Assembly (NCBI RefSeq): GCF_037975245.1
Contig: NC_092562.1
Location: forward strand, 902,501-966,500
DNA length: 64,000 bases
From: Apostichopus japonicus
Taxonomy: Eukaryota > Echinodermata > Holothuroidea > Aspidochirotida > Stichopodidae
Direction of reading: 5' to 3'
The notes beneath the pieces were generated by a model. The model saw nothing but the letters and a program-made list of their open reading frames with translations, did no database searches and was not told where the DNA came from. Numbering within the stretch: the stretch's first letter is position 1; each line of letters begins with the position of its first letter. Shown here one piece after another: positions 43,401 to 56,342 of the stretch. A program made the translations under genes and the position numbers.

Positions 43401-46400
43401 CCCTTATATTTTGGTGGAAAAATGAAATTTAATAACCATATCTTGACGTGATTTCATATCTAATTTAAATGACAAAAACTTCGTCGAATGCCACTTTTGA
43501 CCCCAGAGAAGCGTCTACTGGGTGCTGGGAGTCCCTTCTACGTATTCTGGGAGAGATTTGAGAACTTTCATATTTGGCCCAAAATGGCCAATTTCATAAG
43601 GCAATACCCTTATGATTTTGTCCAATTTTGGCCAAAATCGCGACTTTTTTTAATTCTTCCCAAAATTACACATGTGGTGTGGCGCGCTTTAGATTCCTTT
43701 CCAGGTGACCAGAGTTGTATAAACACTTATATTTTGGTGGAAAAATGAAATTTAATAACCATATCTTGACGTCATTTCATATCTAATTTAAATGACAAAA
43801 ACTTCGTCGAATGCCACTTTTGACCCCAGAGAAGCGTCTACTGGGTGCTGGGAGTCCCTTCTACGTATATTGGGAGAGATTTGAAAACTTTCATATTTGG
43901 CCCAAAATGGCCAATTTCATAAGGCAATACCCTTATGATTTTGTCCAATTTTGGCCAAAATCGCGACTTTTTTTAATTCTTCCCAAAATTACACATGTGG
44001 TGTGTGGCGCCCTTTAGATTCCTCTCCAGGTGACCAGAGTTGTATAAACACTTATATTTTGGTGGAAAAATGAAATTTAATAACCATATCTTGACGTCAT
44101 TTCATATCTAATTTAAATGACAAAAACTTCGTCGAATGACACTTTTGACCCGAGAGAAGCGTCTACTGGGTGCTGGGAGTCCCTTCTACGGATTCTGGGA
44201 GAGATTTGAGAACTTTCATATTTGGCCCAAAATGGCCAATTTCATAAGGCTATACCCTTATGATTTTGTCCAAAATCGCGACTTTTTTTAATTCTTCCCA
44301 AAATTACACATGTGGTGTGTGGCGCCCTTTAGATTCCTCTCCAGGTGACCAGAGTTGTATAAACACTTATATTTTGGTGGAAAAATGAAATTTAATAACC
44401 ATATCTTGACGTCATTTCATATCTAATTTAAATGACAAAAACTTCGTCGAATGCCACTTTTGACCCGAGAGAAGCGTCTACTGGGTGCTGGGAGTCCCTT
44501 CTACGGATTCTGGGAGAGATTTGAGAACTTTCATATTTGGCCCAAAATGGCCAATTTCATAAGGCTATACCCTTATGATTTTGTCCAATTTTGGCCAAAA
44601 TCGCGACTTTTTTTAATTGTTCCCAAAATTACACATGTGGTGTGTGGCGCCCTTTAGATTCCTTTCCAGGTGACCAGAGTTGTATAAACACTTATATTTT
44701 GGTGGAAAAATGAAATTTAATAACCATATCTTGACGTCATTTCATATCTAATTTAAATGACAAAAACTTCGTCGAATGCCACTTTTGACCCGAGAGAAGC
44801 GTCTACTGGGTGCTGGGAGTCCCTTCTACGTATTCTGGGAGAGATTTGAAAACTTTCATATTTGGCCCAAAATGGCCAATTTCATAAGGCTATACTCTTA
44901 TGATTTTGTCCAATTTTGGCCAAAATCGCGACTTTTTTTAATTCTTCCCAAAATTACACATGTGGTGTGTGGCGCCCTTTAGATTCCTTTCCAGGTGACC
45001 AGAGTTGTATAAACACTTATATTTTGGTGGAAAAATGAAATTTAATAACCATATCTTGACGTCATTTCATATCTAATTTAAATGACAAAAACTTCGTCGA
45101 ATGCCACTTTTGACCCGAGAGAAGCGTCTACTGGGTGCTGGGAGTCCCTTCTACGTATTCTGGGAGAGATTTGAAAACTTTCATATTTGGCCCAAAATGG
45201 CCAATTTCATGAGGCAATACCCTTATGATTTTGTCCAATTTTGGCCAAAATCGCGACTTTTTTTAATTGTTCCCAAAATTACACATGTGGTGTGTGGCGC
45301 CCTTTAGATTCCTCTCCAGGTGACCAGAGTTGTATAAACACTTATATTTTGGTGGAAAAATGAAATTTAATAACCATATCTTGACGTCATTTCATATCTA
45401 ATTTAAATGACAAAAACTTCGTCGAATGCCACTTTTGACCCCAGAGAAGCGTCTACTGGGTGCTGGGAGTCCTACGTATTCTGGGAGAGATTTGAAAACT
45501 TTCATTTTTGGCCCAAAATGGCCAATTTCATAAGGCTATACTCTTATGATTTTGTCCAATTTTGGCCAAAATCGCGACTTTTTTTAATTGTTCCCAAAAT
45601 TACACATGTGGTGTGTGGCGCCCTTTAGATTCCTTTCCAGGTGACCAGAGTTGTATAAACACTTATATTTTGGTGGAAAAATGAAATTTAATAACCATAT
45701 CTTGACGTCATTTCATATCTAATTTAAATGACAAAAACTTCGTCGAATGACACTTTTGACCCGAGAGAAGCGTCTACTGGGTGCTGGGAGTCCCTTCTAC
45801 GGATTCTGGGAGAGATTTGAGAACTTTCATATTTGGCCCAAAATGGCCAATTTCATAAGGCTATACCCTTATGATTTTGTCCAATTTTGGCCAAAATCGC
45901 GACTTTTTTTAATTGTTCCCAAAATTGTACATGTGGTGTGTGGCGCCCTTTAGATTCCTTTCCAGGTGACCAGAGTTGTATAAACACTTATATTTTGGTG
46001 GAAAAATGAAATTTAATAACCATATCTTGACGTGATTTCATATCTAATTTAAATGACAAAAACTTCGTCGAATGCCACTTTTGACCCCAGAGAAGCGTCT
46101 ACTGGGTGCTGGGAGTCCCTTCTACGTATATTGGGAGAGATTTGAAAACTTTCATATTTGGCCCAAAATGGCCAATTTCATAAGGCAATACCCTTATGAT
46201 TTTGTCCAAAATCGCGACTTTTATTAATTCTTCCCAAAATTACACATGTGGTGTGTGGCGCCCTTTAGATTCCTCTCCAGGTGACCAGAGTTGTATAAAC
46301 ACTTATATTTTGGTGGAAAAATGAAATTTAATAACCATATCTTGACGTCATTTCATATCTAATTTAAATGACAAAAACTTCGTCGAATGACACTTTTGAC

Positions 46401-49400
46401 CCGAGAGAAGCGTCTACTGGGTGCTGGGAGTCCCTTCTACGGATTCTGGGAGAGATTTGAGAACTTTCATATTTGGCCCAAAATGGCCAATTTCATAAGG
46501 CTATACCCTTATGATTTTGTCCAATTTTGGCCAAAATCGCGACTTTTTTTAATTGTTCCCAAAATTACACATGTGGTGTGTGGCGCCCTTTAGATTCCTT
46601 TCCAGGTGACCAGAGTTGTATAAACACTTATATTTTGGTGGAAAAATGAAATTTAATAACCATATCTTGACGTCATTTCATATCTAATTTAAATGACAAA
46701 AACTTCGTCGAATGCCACTTTTGACCCGAGAGAAGCGTCTACTGGGTGCTGGGAGTCCCTTCTACGGATTCTGGGAGAGATTTGAGAACTTTCATATTTG
46801 GCCCAAAATGGCCAATTTCATAAGGCTATACCCTTATGATTTTGCCCAATTTTGGCCAAAATCGCGACTTTTTTTAATTGTTCCCAAAATTGTACATGTG
46901 GTGTGTGGCGCCCTTTAGATTCCTTTCCAGGTGACCAGAGTTGTATAAACACTTATATTTTGGTGGAAAAATGAAATTTAATAACCATATCTTGACGTGA
47001 TTTCATATCTAATTTAAATGACAAAAACTTCGTCGAATGCCACTTTTGACCCGAGAGAAGCGTCTACTGGGTGCTGGGAGTCCCTTCTACGTATATTGGG
47101 AGAGATTTGAAAACTTTCATATTTGGCCCAAAATGGCCAATTTCATAAGGCAATACCCTTATGATTTTGTCCAATTTTGGCCAAAATCGCGACTTTTTTT
47201 AATTGTTCCCAAAATTACACATGTGGTGTGTGGCGCCCTTTAGATTCCTCTCCAGGTGACCAGAGTTGTATAAACACTTATATTTTGGTGGAAAAATGAA
47301 ATTTAATAACCATATCTTGACGTCATTTCATATCTAATTTAAATGACAAAAACTTCGTCGAATGCCACTTTTGACCCGAGAGAAGCGTCTACTGGGTGCT
47401 GGGAGTCCCTTCTACGTATATTGGGAGAGATTTGAAAACTTTCATATTTGGCCCAAAATGGCCAATTTCATAAGGCTATACCCTTATGATTTTGTCCAAT
47501 TTTGGCCAAAATCGCGACTTTTTTTAATTGTTCCCAAAATTACACATGTGGTGTGTGGCGCCCTTTAGATTCCTCTCCAGGTGACCAGAGTTGTATAAAC
47601 ACTTATATTTTGGTGGAAAAATGAAATTTAATAACCATATCTTGACGTCATTTCATATCTAATTTAAATGACAAAAACTTCGTCGAATGCCACTTTTGAC
47701 CCGAGAGAAGCGTCTACTGGGTGCTGGGAGTCCCTTCTACGGATTCTGGGAGAGATTTGAGAACTTTCATATTTGGCCCAAAATGGCCAATTTCATAAGG
47801 CTATACCCTTATGATTTTGTCCAATTTTGGCCAAAATCGCGACTTTTTTTAATTGTTCCCAAAATTACACATGTGGTGTGTGGCGCCCTTTAGATTCCTT
47901 TCCAGGTGACCAGAGTTGTATAAACACTTATATTTTGGTGGAAAAATGAAATTTAATAACCATATCTTGACGTCATTTCATATCTAATTTAAATGACAAA
48001 AACTTCGTCGAATGCCACTTTTGACCCGAGAGAAGCGTCTACTGGGTGCTGGGAGTCCCTTCTACGTATTCTGGGAGAGATTTGAGAACTTTCATATTTG
48101 GCCCGAAATGGCCAATTTCATAAGGCTATACCCTTATGATTTTGTCCAATTTTGGCCAAAATCGCGACTTTTTTAATTCTTCCCAAAATTACACATGTGG
48201 TGTGAGGCGCCCTTTAGATTACTTTCCAGGTGACCAGAGTTGTATAAACACTTATATTTTGGTGGAAAAATGAAATTTAATAACCATATCTTGACGTCAT
48301 TTCATATCTAATTTAAATGACAAAAACTTCGTCGAATGACACTTTTGACCCGAGAGAAGCGTCTACTGGGTGCTGGGAGTCCCTTCTACGGATTCTGGGA
48401 GAGATTTGAGAACTTTCATATTTGGCCCAAAATGGCCAATTTCATAAGGCTATACCCTTATGATTTTGCCCAATTTTGGCCAAAATCGCGACTTTTTTTA
48501 ATTGTTCCCAAAATTGTACATGTGGTGTGTGGCGCCCTTTAGATTCCTTTCCAGGTGACCAGAGTTGTATAAACACTTATATTTTGGTGGAAAAATGAAA
48601 TTTAATAACCATATCTTGACGTGATTTCATATCTAATTTAAATGACAAAAACTTCGTCGAATGCTACTTTTGACCCCAGAGAAGCGTCTACTGGGTGCTG
48701 GGAGTCCCTTCTACGTATATTGGGAGAGATTTGAAAACTTTCATATTTGGCCCAAAATGGCCAATTTCATAAGGCTATACCCTTATGATTTTGTCCAATT
48801 TTGGCCAAAATCGCGACTTTTTTTAATTGTTCCCAAAATTACACATGTGGTGTGTGGCGCCCTTTAGATTCCTTTCCAGGTGACCAGAGTTGTATAAACA
48901 CTTATATTTTGGTGGAAAAATGAAATTTAATAACCATATCTTGACGTCATTTCATATCTAATTTAAATGACAAAAACTTCGTCGAATGCCACTTTTGACC
49001 CGAGAGAAGCGTCTACTGGGTGCTGGGAGTCCCTTCTACGTATTCTGGGAGAGATTTGAGAACTTTCATATTTGGCCCAAAATGGCCAATTTCATAAGGC
49101 TATATACCCATATGATTTTGTCCAAAATCGCGACTTTTTTTAATTGTTCCCAAAATTACACATGTGGTGTGTGGCGCCCTTTAGATTCCTTTCCAGGTGA
49201 CCAGAGTTGTATAAACACTTATATTTTGGTGGAAAAATGAAATTTAATAACCATATCTTGACGTCATTTCATATCTAATTTAAATGACAAAAACTTCGTC
49301 GAATGCCACTTTTGACCCGAGAGAAGCGTCTACTGGGTGCTGGGAGTCCTTCTACGTATTCTGGGAGAGATTTGAGAACTTTCATATTTGGCCCAAAATG

Positions 49401-49600
49401 GCCAATTTCATAAGGCTTATGATTTTGTCCAATTTTGGCCAAAATCGCGACTTTTTTTAATTCTTCCCAAAATTACACATGTGGTGTGTGGCGCCCTTTA
49501 GATTCCTTTCCAGGTGACAGGAGTTGCATAAACACTTATATTTTGGTGAAAAAATGAAATTTAATAACCATATCTTGACGTGATTTCATATCAAATTTAA
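40446..49600 (+). repeat. SatA: right-hand subfamily domain
   Basis: From about 40446 units carry states not seen to the left: TCCTCTCCAGG in place of TCCTTTCCAGG, CTACGGATTCTGG (for example 42890, 44505, 46440, 48390), CTACGTATATTGGG (41919, 43865, 46127, 47090, 47415, 48715), GAATGACAC, and GATTTTGCCCAA (46843, 48468). This marks a separately homogenised block. Confidence 0.8.
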
Positions 49601-49943
49601 ATGACAAAAACTTCGTCGAATGCCACTTTTGACCCGAGAGAAGCGTCTACTGGGTGCTGGGAGTCCTTCTACGTATTCTGGGAGAGATTTGAAAACTTTC
49701 ATTTTTGGCCCAAAATGGCCAATTTCATAAGGCTATACCCTTATGATTTTGTCCAATTTTGGCCAAAATCGCGACTTTTTTTAATTCTTCCCAAAATTAC
49801 ACATGTGGTGTGTGGCGCCCTTTAGATTCCTTTCCAGGTGACCAGAGTTGTATAAACACTTATATTTTGGTGGAAAAATGAAATTTAATAACCATATCTT
49901 GACGTGATTTCATATCTAATTTAAATGACAAAAACTTCGTCGA

Positions 49944-50570
49944 ATGCCACTTTTGACCCGAGAGAAACGTCTAGTGGGTGCTGGGAGTCCCTTCTGCATA
50001 TTCTGGGAAAGATTTGAGAACTTTCATTTTTGGCCCAAAATGGCCAATTTCATAAGGCTTATGATTTTATCCAATTTTGGCCAAAATCGCGACTTTTTTA
50101 ATTCTTCCCAAAATTGTACCCTTTGGTGTGTGGCCCCCTTTTGATTCCTTTCCATGTGATAAGAGTAGTAAAAACACTCACATTTTGGTGGAAAAATGAA
50201 ATTTAATAACCATATCTTGACTTCATTTCATATCGCATTTAGTTGACTTAAACTTCGTCAAATGACACTTTTGTCTCGAGAGAAGCGTCTACTGGGTGCT
50301 GAGGGTCCGTTCTACGTATCCTGAGAGAAATTTGAGAACTTTCATTTTTGGCCCAAATATGACGATTTTTTTTAAGGCTATATATACTCTTATGATTTTG
50401 GCCAAAATCGCGACTTTTTTAATTCTTCCCAAAATTGTACCAGTGGTGTGTGGCGCCATTTTGATTCATTTCTATGGGACCAGAGTTGTATAAACACTAA
50501 TATTTTGTTGGAAAAATGAAATTTAATAACCATATCTCCACGTCATTTCATATCGCATTTAGATGACTAA
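49944..50570 (+). repeat. SatA: decayed right-edge units
   Basis: The last two units have many more substitutions and small indels (for example CTTCTGCATATT, TATCGCATTTAG, GGTCCGTTCTACGTATCC, TCTCCACGTCATT) than interior ones. The array ends mid-unit at about 50570. Confidence 0.85.
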
Positions 50571-51604
50571 ACAAACCCGATTTTTTTTTATATCACTTTG
50601 CTGTCCATACTCGTGATTCAAAAGTCCAGTTCCTTCTGCACTCCAGTAGCAATGTCAGTTCCCAGTGGTAGCGTTGCTAGCCTGGGAATCGTTACCAAGG
50701 TAACTAGAGACCCAAGCCAGGTTACGAGTAGAAACAAGAAAACCTATGCGCACAAGTTTTATATGAATGTACTCCTCTGTTCTCCAAAGGAACGAATCCG
50801 TTTTGTTTAATATTGTCTCACTCTGGTGTCCAAACTACTGATATATAAGGAGACCTGAGCCTTTCAATTACTGTACTGGACAAAAAAAATTACAATACTG
50901 AAGTCTCTGGAGACCTCAGCATTTCAAATACTGTACCGAACAACATAAGTACAATACTGAGCTCTCCAGAAACAAGAAAACCTATGCGCAAAAGTATTTT
51001 TTGAATGTACTCGCCTGTTCTCCAAAGAACAAATCCGATTTTTTTTTATTACTCTGCTGTCCATACTAGTGATTCAAAAGTCCAGTTTCTTCTGCCCTCC
51101 AGTAGCAATGCCAGATCCCAGTGGTAGCGTTGCTAGCCTGGGAATCGTTACCAAGGTAACTAGACACCCAAGCCAGGTTACGAGTAGAAACAAGAAAACC
51201 TATGCGCACAAGTTTTATATGAATGTACTCCTCTGTTCTCCAAAGGAACGAATCCGTTTTGTTCAAATGTCTCACTCTTTAATTGTCTCACTCTGGTGTC
51301 CAAACTACTGATATATAAGGAGACCTGAGCCTTTCAATTACTCTACTGGACAAAAAATTTTCAATACTGAAGTCTCTGGAGACCTCAGCATTTCAAATAC
51401 TGTACCAAACAACATAAGTACAATACTGAGCTCTCCAGAAACAAGAAAACCTATGCGCAAAAGTATTTTTTGAATGTACTCGCCTGTTCTCCAAAGAACA
51501 AATCCGATTTTTTTTTATTACTCTGCTGTCCATACTAGTGATTCAAAAGTCCAGTTTCTTCTGCCCTCCAGTAGCAATGCCAGATCCCAGTGGTAGCGTT
51601 GCTA

Positions 51605-54600
51605 ACCTGGGAATCGTTACCAAGGTAACTAGACACCCAAGCCAGGTTACGAGTAGAAACAAGAAAACCTATGCGCACAAGTTTTATATGAATGTACCCC
51701 TTTTGTTCTCCAAAAGAACGAATCCGTTTTGTTCAAATGTCTCACTCTTTAATTGTCTCACTCTGGTGTCCAAACTACTGATATATAAGGAGACCTGAGC
51801 CTTTCAATTACTGTACTGGACAAAAAATTTACAATACTGAAGTCTCTGGAGACCTCAGCATTTCAAATACTGTACCAAACAACATAAGTACAATACTGAG
51901 CTCTCCAGAAACAAGAAAACCTATGCGCACAAGTATTTTTTGAATGTACTCGCCTGTTCTCCAAAAGAACAAATCCGATTTTTTTTTATATCACTCTGCT
52001 GTCCATACTCGTGATTCAAAAGTCCAGTTCCTTCTGCACTCCAGTAGCAATGCCAGATCCCAGTGGTAGCGTTGCTAGCCTGGGAATCGTTACCAAGGTA
52101 ACTAGACACCCAAGCCAGGTTACGAGTAGAAACAAGAAAACCTATGCGCACAAGTTTTATATGAATGTACCCCTTTTGTTCTCCAAAAGAACGAATCCGT
52201 TTTGTTCAAATGTCTCACTCTTTAATTGTCTCACTCTGGTGTCCAAACTACTGATATATAAGGAGACCTGAGCCTTTCAATTACTGTACTGGACAAAAAA
52301 TTTACAATACTGAAGTCTCTGGAGACCTCAGCATTTCAAATACTGTACCAAACAACATAAGTACAATACTGAGCTCTCCAGAAACAAGAAAACCTATGCG
52401 CACAAGTATTTTTTGAATGTACTCGCCTGTTCTCCAAAAGAACAAATCCGATTTTTTTTTATATCACTCTGCTGTCCATACTCGTGATTCAAAAGTCCAG
52501 TTCCTTCTGCACTCCAGTAGCAATGCCAGATCCCAGTGGTAGCGTTGCTAGCCTGGGAATCGTTACCAAGGTAACTAGACACCCAAGCCAGGTTACGAGT
52601 AGAAACAAGAAAACCTATGCGCACAAGTTTTATATGAATGTACTCCTCTGTTCTCCAAAAGAACGAATCCGTTTTGTTCAAATGTCTCACTCTGGTGTCC
52701 AAACTACTAATATATACGGAGACCTGAGCCTTTCAATTACTGTACTGGACAAAAAACTTACAATACTGAAGTCTCTGGAGACCTCAGCATTTCAAATACT
52801 GTACCAAACAATATAAGTACAATACTGAGCTCTCCAGAAACAAGAAAACCTATGCGCACAAGTATTTTTTGAATGTACTCGCCTGTTCTCTAAAAGAACA
52901 AATCCGATTTAAAAAAAAATTATCACTCTGCTGTCCATACTAGTGATTCAAAAGTCCAGTTTCTTCTGCCCTCCAGTAGCAATGCCAGATCCCAGTGGTA
53001 GCATTGCTAGCCTGGGAATCGTTACCAAGGTAACTAGACACCCAAGCCAGGTTACGAGTAGAAACAAGAAAACCTATGCGCACAAGTTTTATATGAATGT
53101 ACTCCTCTGTTCTCCAAAAGAACGAATCCGTTTTGTTCAAATGTCTCACTCTTTAATTGTCTCACTCTGGTGTCCAAACTACTGATATATAAGGAGACCT
53201 GAGCCTTTCAATTACTGTACTGGACAAAAAACTTACAATACTGAAGTCTCTGGAGACCTCAGCATTTCAAATACTGTACCAAACAATATAAGTACAATAC
53301 TGAGCTCTCCAGAAACAAGAAAACCTATGCGCACAAGTATTTTTTGAATGTACTCGCCAGTTCTCTAAAAGAACAAATCCGATTTAAAAAACAAAAAATC
53401 ACTCTGCTGTCCATACTCGTGATTCAAAAGTCCAGCTCCTTCTGCCCTCCAGTAGCAATGCCAGTTCCCAGTGGTAGCGTTGCTAGCCTGGGAATCGTTA
53501 CCAAGGTAACTAGAGACCCAAGCCAGGTTACGAGTAGAAACAAGAAAACCTATGCGCACAAGTTTTATATGAATGTACTCCTCTGTTCTCCAAAGGAACG
53601 AATCCGTTTTGTTCAAATGTCTCTCTGGTGTCCAAACTACTGATATATACGGAGACCTGAGCATTTCAATTACTGTACTGGACAAAAAAAAATTACAATA
53701 CTGAAGTCTCTGGAGACCTCAGCATTTCAAATACTGTACCAAACAATGTAAGTACAATACTGAGCTCTCCAGAAACAAGAAAACCTATGCGCAAAAGTAT
53801 TTTTTGAATGTACTCGCCTGTTCTCCAAAAGAACAAATCCGATTTTTTTTTTTTATATCACTCTGCTGTCCATACTCGTGATTCAAAAATCCAGTTCCTT
53901 CTGCACTCCAGTAGTAATGCCAGATCCCAGTGGTAGCGTTGCTAGCCTGGGAATCGTTACCAAGGTAACTAGACACCCAAGCCAGGTTACGAGTAGAAAC
54001 AAGAAAACCTATGCGCACAAGTTTTATATGAATGTACCCCTTTTGTTCTCCAAAAGAACGAATCCGTTTTGTTCAAATGTCTCACTCTTTAATTGTCTCA
54101 CTCTGGTGTCCAAACTACTGATATATAAGGAGACCTGAGCCTTTCAATTACTGTACTGGACAAAAAATTTACAATACTGAAGTCTCTGGAGACCTCAGCA
54201 TTTCAAATACTGTACCAAACAACATAAGTACAATACTGAGCTCTCCAGAAACAAGAAAACCTATGCGCACAAGTATTTTTTGAATGTACTCGCCTGTTCT
54301 CCAAAAGAACAAATCCGATTTTTTTTTATATCACTCTGCTGTCCATACTCGTGATTCAAAAGTCCAGTTCCTTCTGCACTCCAGTAGCAATGCCAGATCC
54401 CAGTGGTAGCGTTGCTAGCCTGGGAATCGTTACCAAGGTAACTAGACACCCAAGCCAGGTTACGAGTAGAAACAAGAAAACCTATGCGCACAAGTTTTAT
54501 ATGAATGTACCCCTTTTGTTCTCCAAAAGAACGAATCCGTTTTGTTCAAATGTCTCACTCTTTAATTGTCTCACTCTGGTGTCCAAACTACTGATATATA

Positions 54601-56284
54601 AGGAGACCTGAGCCTTTCAATTACTGTACTGGACAAAAAATTTACAATACTGAAGTCTCTGGAGACCTCAGCATTTCAAATACTGTACCAAACAACATAA
54701 GTACAATACTGAGCTCTCCAGAAACAAGAAAACCTATGCGCACAAGTATTTTTTGAATGTACTCGCCTGTTCTCCAAAAGAACAAATCCGATTTTTTTTT
54801 ATATCACTCTGCTGTCCATACTCGTGATTCAAAAGTCCAGTTCCTTCTGCACTCCAGTAGCAATGCCAGATCCCAGTGGTAGCGTTGCTAGCCTGGGAAT
54901 CGTTACCAAGGTAACTAGACACCCAAGCCAGGTTACGAGTAGAAACAAGAAAACCTATGCGCACAAGTTTTATATGAATGTACTCCTCTGTTCTCCAAAA
55001 GAACGAATCCGTTTTGTTCAAATGTCTCACTCTGGTGTCCAAACTACTAATATATACGGAGACCTGAGCCTTTCAATTACTGTACTGGACAAAAAACTTA
55101 CAATACTGAAGTCTCTGGAGACCTCAGCATTTCAAATACTGTACCAAACAATATAAGTACAATACTGAGCTCTCCAGAAACAAGAAAACCTATGCGCACA
55201 AGTATTTTTTGAATGTACTCGCCTGTTCTCTAAAAGAACAAATCCGATTTAAAAAAAAATTATCACTCTGCTGTCCATACTAGTGATTCAAAAGTCCAGT
55301 TTCTTCTGCCCTCCAGTAGCAATGCCAGATCCCAGTGGTAGCATTGCTAGCCTGGGAATCGTTACCAAGGTAACTAGACACCCAAGCCAGGTTACGAGTA
55401 GAAACAAGAAAACCTATGCGCACAAGTTTTATATGAATGTACTCCTCTGTTCTCCAAAAGAACGAATCCGTTTTGTTCAAATGTCTCACTCTTTAATTGT
55501 CTCACTCTGGTGTCCAAACTACTGATATATAAGGAGACCTGAGCCTTTCAATTACTGTACTGGACAAAAAACTTACAATACTGAAGTCTCTGGAGACCTC
55601 AGCATTTCAAATACTGTACCAAACAATATAAGTACAATACTGAGCTCTCCAGAAACAAGAAAACCTATGCGCACAAGTATTTTTTGAATGTACTCGCCAG
55701 TTCTCTAAAAGAACAAATCCGATTTAAAAAACAAAAAATCACTCTGCTGTCCATACTCGTGATTCAAAAGTCCAGCTCCTTCTGCCCTCCAGTAGCAATG
55801 CCAGTTCCCAGTGGTAGCGTTGCTAGCCTGGGAATCGTTACCAAGGTAACTAGAGACCCAAGCCAGGTTACGAGTAGAAACAAGAAAACCTATGCGCACA
55901 AGTTTTATATGAATGTACTCCTCTGTTCTCCAAAGGAACGAATCCGTTTTGTTCAAATGTCTCTCTGGTGTCCAAACTACTGATATATACGGAGACCTGA
56001 GCATTTCAATTACTGTACTGGACAAAAAAAAATTACAATACTGAAGTCTCTGGAGACCTCAGCATTTCAAATACTGTACCAAACAATATAAGTACAATAC
56101 TGAGCTCTCCAGAAACAAGAAAACCTATGCGCAAAAGTATTTTTTGAATGTACTCGCCTGTTCTCCAAAAGAACAAATCCGATTTTTTTTTTTTATATCA
56201 CTCTGCTGTCCATACTCGTGATTCAAAAATCCAGTTCCTTCTGCCCTCCAGTAGTAATGCCAGATCCCAGTGGTAGCGTTGCTA
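51605..56284 (+). repeat. SatB: five-unit (2,340-bp) tandem duplication
   Basis: Landmarks at 52011, 52484, 52943, 53344 and 53878 recur at +2,340. Shared rare states include TTTAAAAAAAAATTATC (52909, 55249), TTTAAAAAACAAAAAATC (53383, 55723) and GTAGCATTGC (53000, 55340). The copies are about 51605-53944 and 53945-56284. Few differences are visible (for example AATGTAAG at 53746 versus AATATAAG at 56086). Confidence 0.88.
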
Positions 56285-56342
56285 GCCTGGGAATCATTAC
56301 CAAGGTAACTAGACACCCAAGCCAGGTTACGAGTAGAAACAA

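Larger units (their letters stand above)
8201..50570 (+). repeat. SatA: tandem array of ~130 units of 324-325 bp
   Basis: Head-to-tail array with a unit of 324-325 bp. Homology starts within the unit at 8201 (TTTTTGGCCCAAA) and stops after ATTTAGATGACTA near 50570. Fixed landmarks in each unit are ACTTTTGACC, GAGAAGCGTCTA, TACGTATTCTGGGAGAGA, a ~68-bp imperfect palindrome, GGCGCCCTTTAGATTCC and TTGACGTCATTTCATATC. Since 325 is not a multiple of 3 and unit lengths vary, the 60-87-codon open frames in nearly every unit do not join between units. Units differ at a limited set of diagnostic positions (GAGAAC/GAAAAC, CTATACCC/CTATACTC/CAATACCC, six or seven T, GTGTGTGG/GTGTGAGG, ACACTT/ACCCTT), so types can be named. 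Units are very similar in the interior and more diverged at the two ends (8201-8330 and 49944-50570), as expected from unequal exchange. A centromeric or heterochromatic satellite is possible but not shown. Confidence 0.97.

Noticed and set aside
8425-50144. More than a hundred near-identical 60-87-codon + strand open frames (W-, F- and P-rich)
   Set aside because: They are one frame of the SatA unit. The unit is not a whole number of codons, frames stop in every unit and shift with the T-run and CTTTC/CCCTTC variants, and the W-P-K repeats come from the palindrome arms.
8201-50570. CRISPR-like regular array
   Set aside because: The unit is 325 bp with no short repeat/unique spacer pattern, no cas genes, and the context is a eukaryote with introns and microsatellites.
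52530-52610. tRNA-like or pol III A/B box in SatB (AGTGGTAGCG ... GGTTACGAG)
   Set aside because: The B box lacks the GGTTCGA core and no cloverleaf can be drawn; SINE or tRNA origin is not supported.
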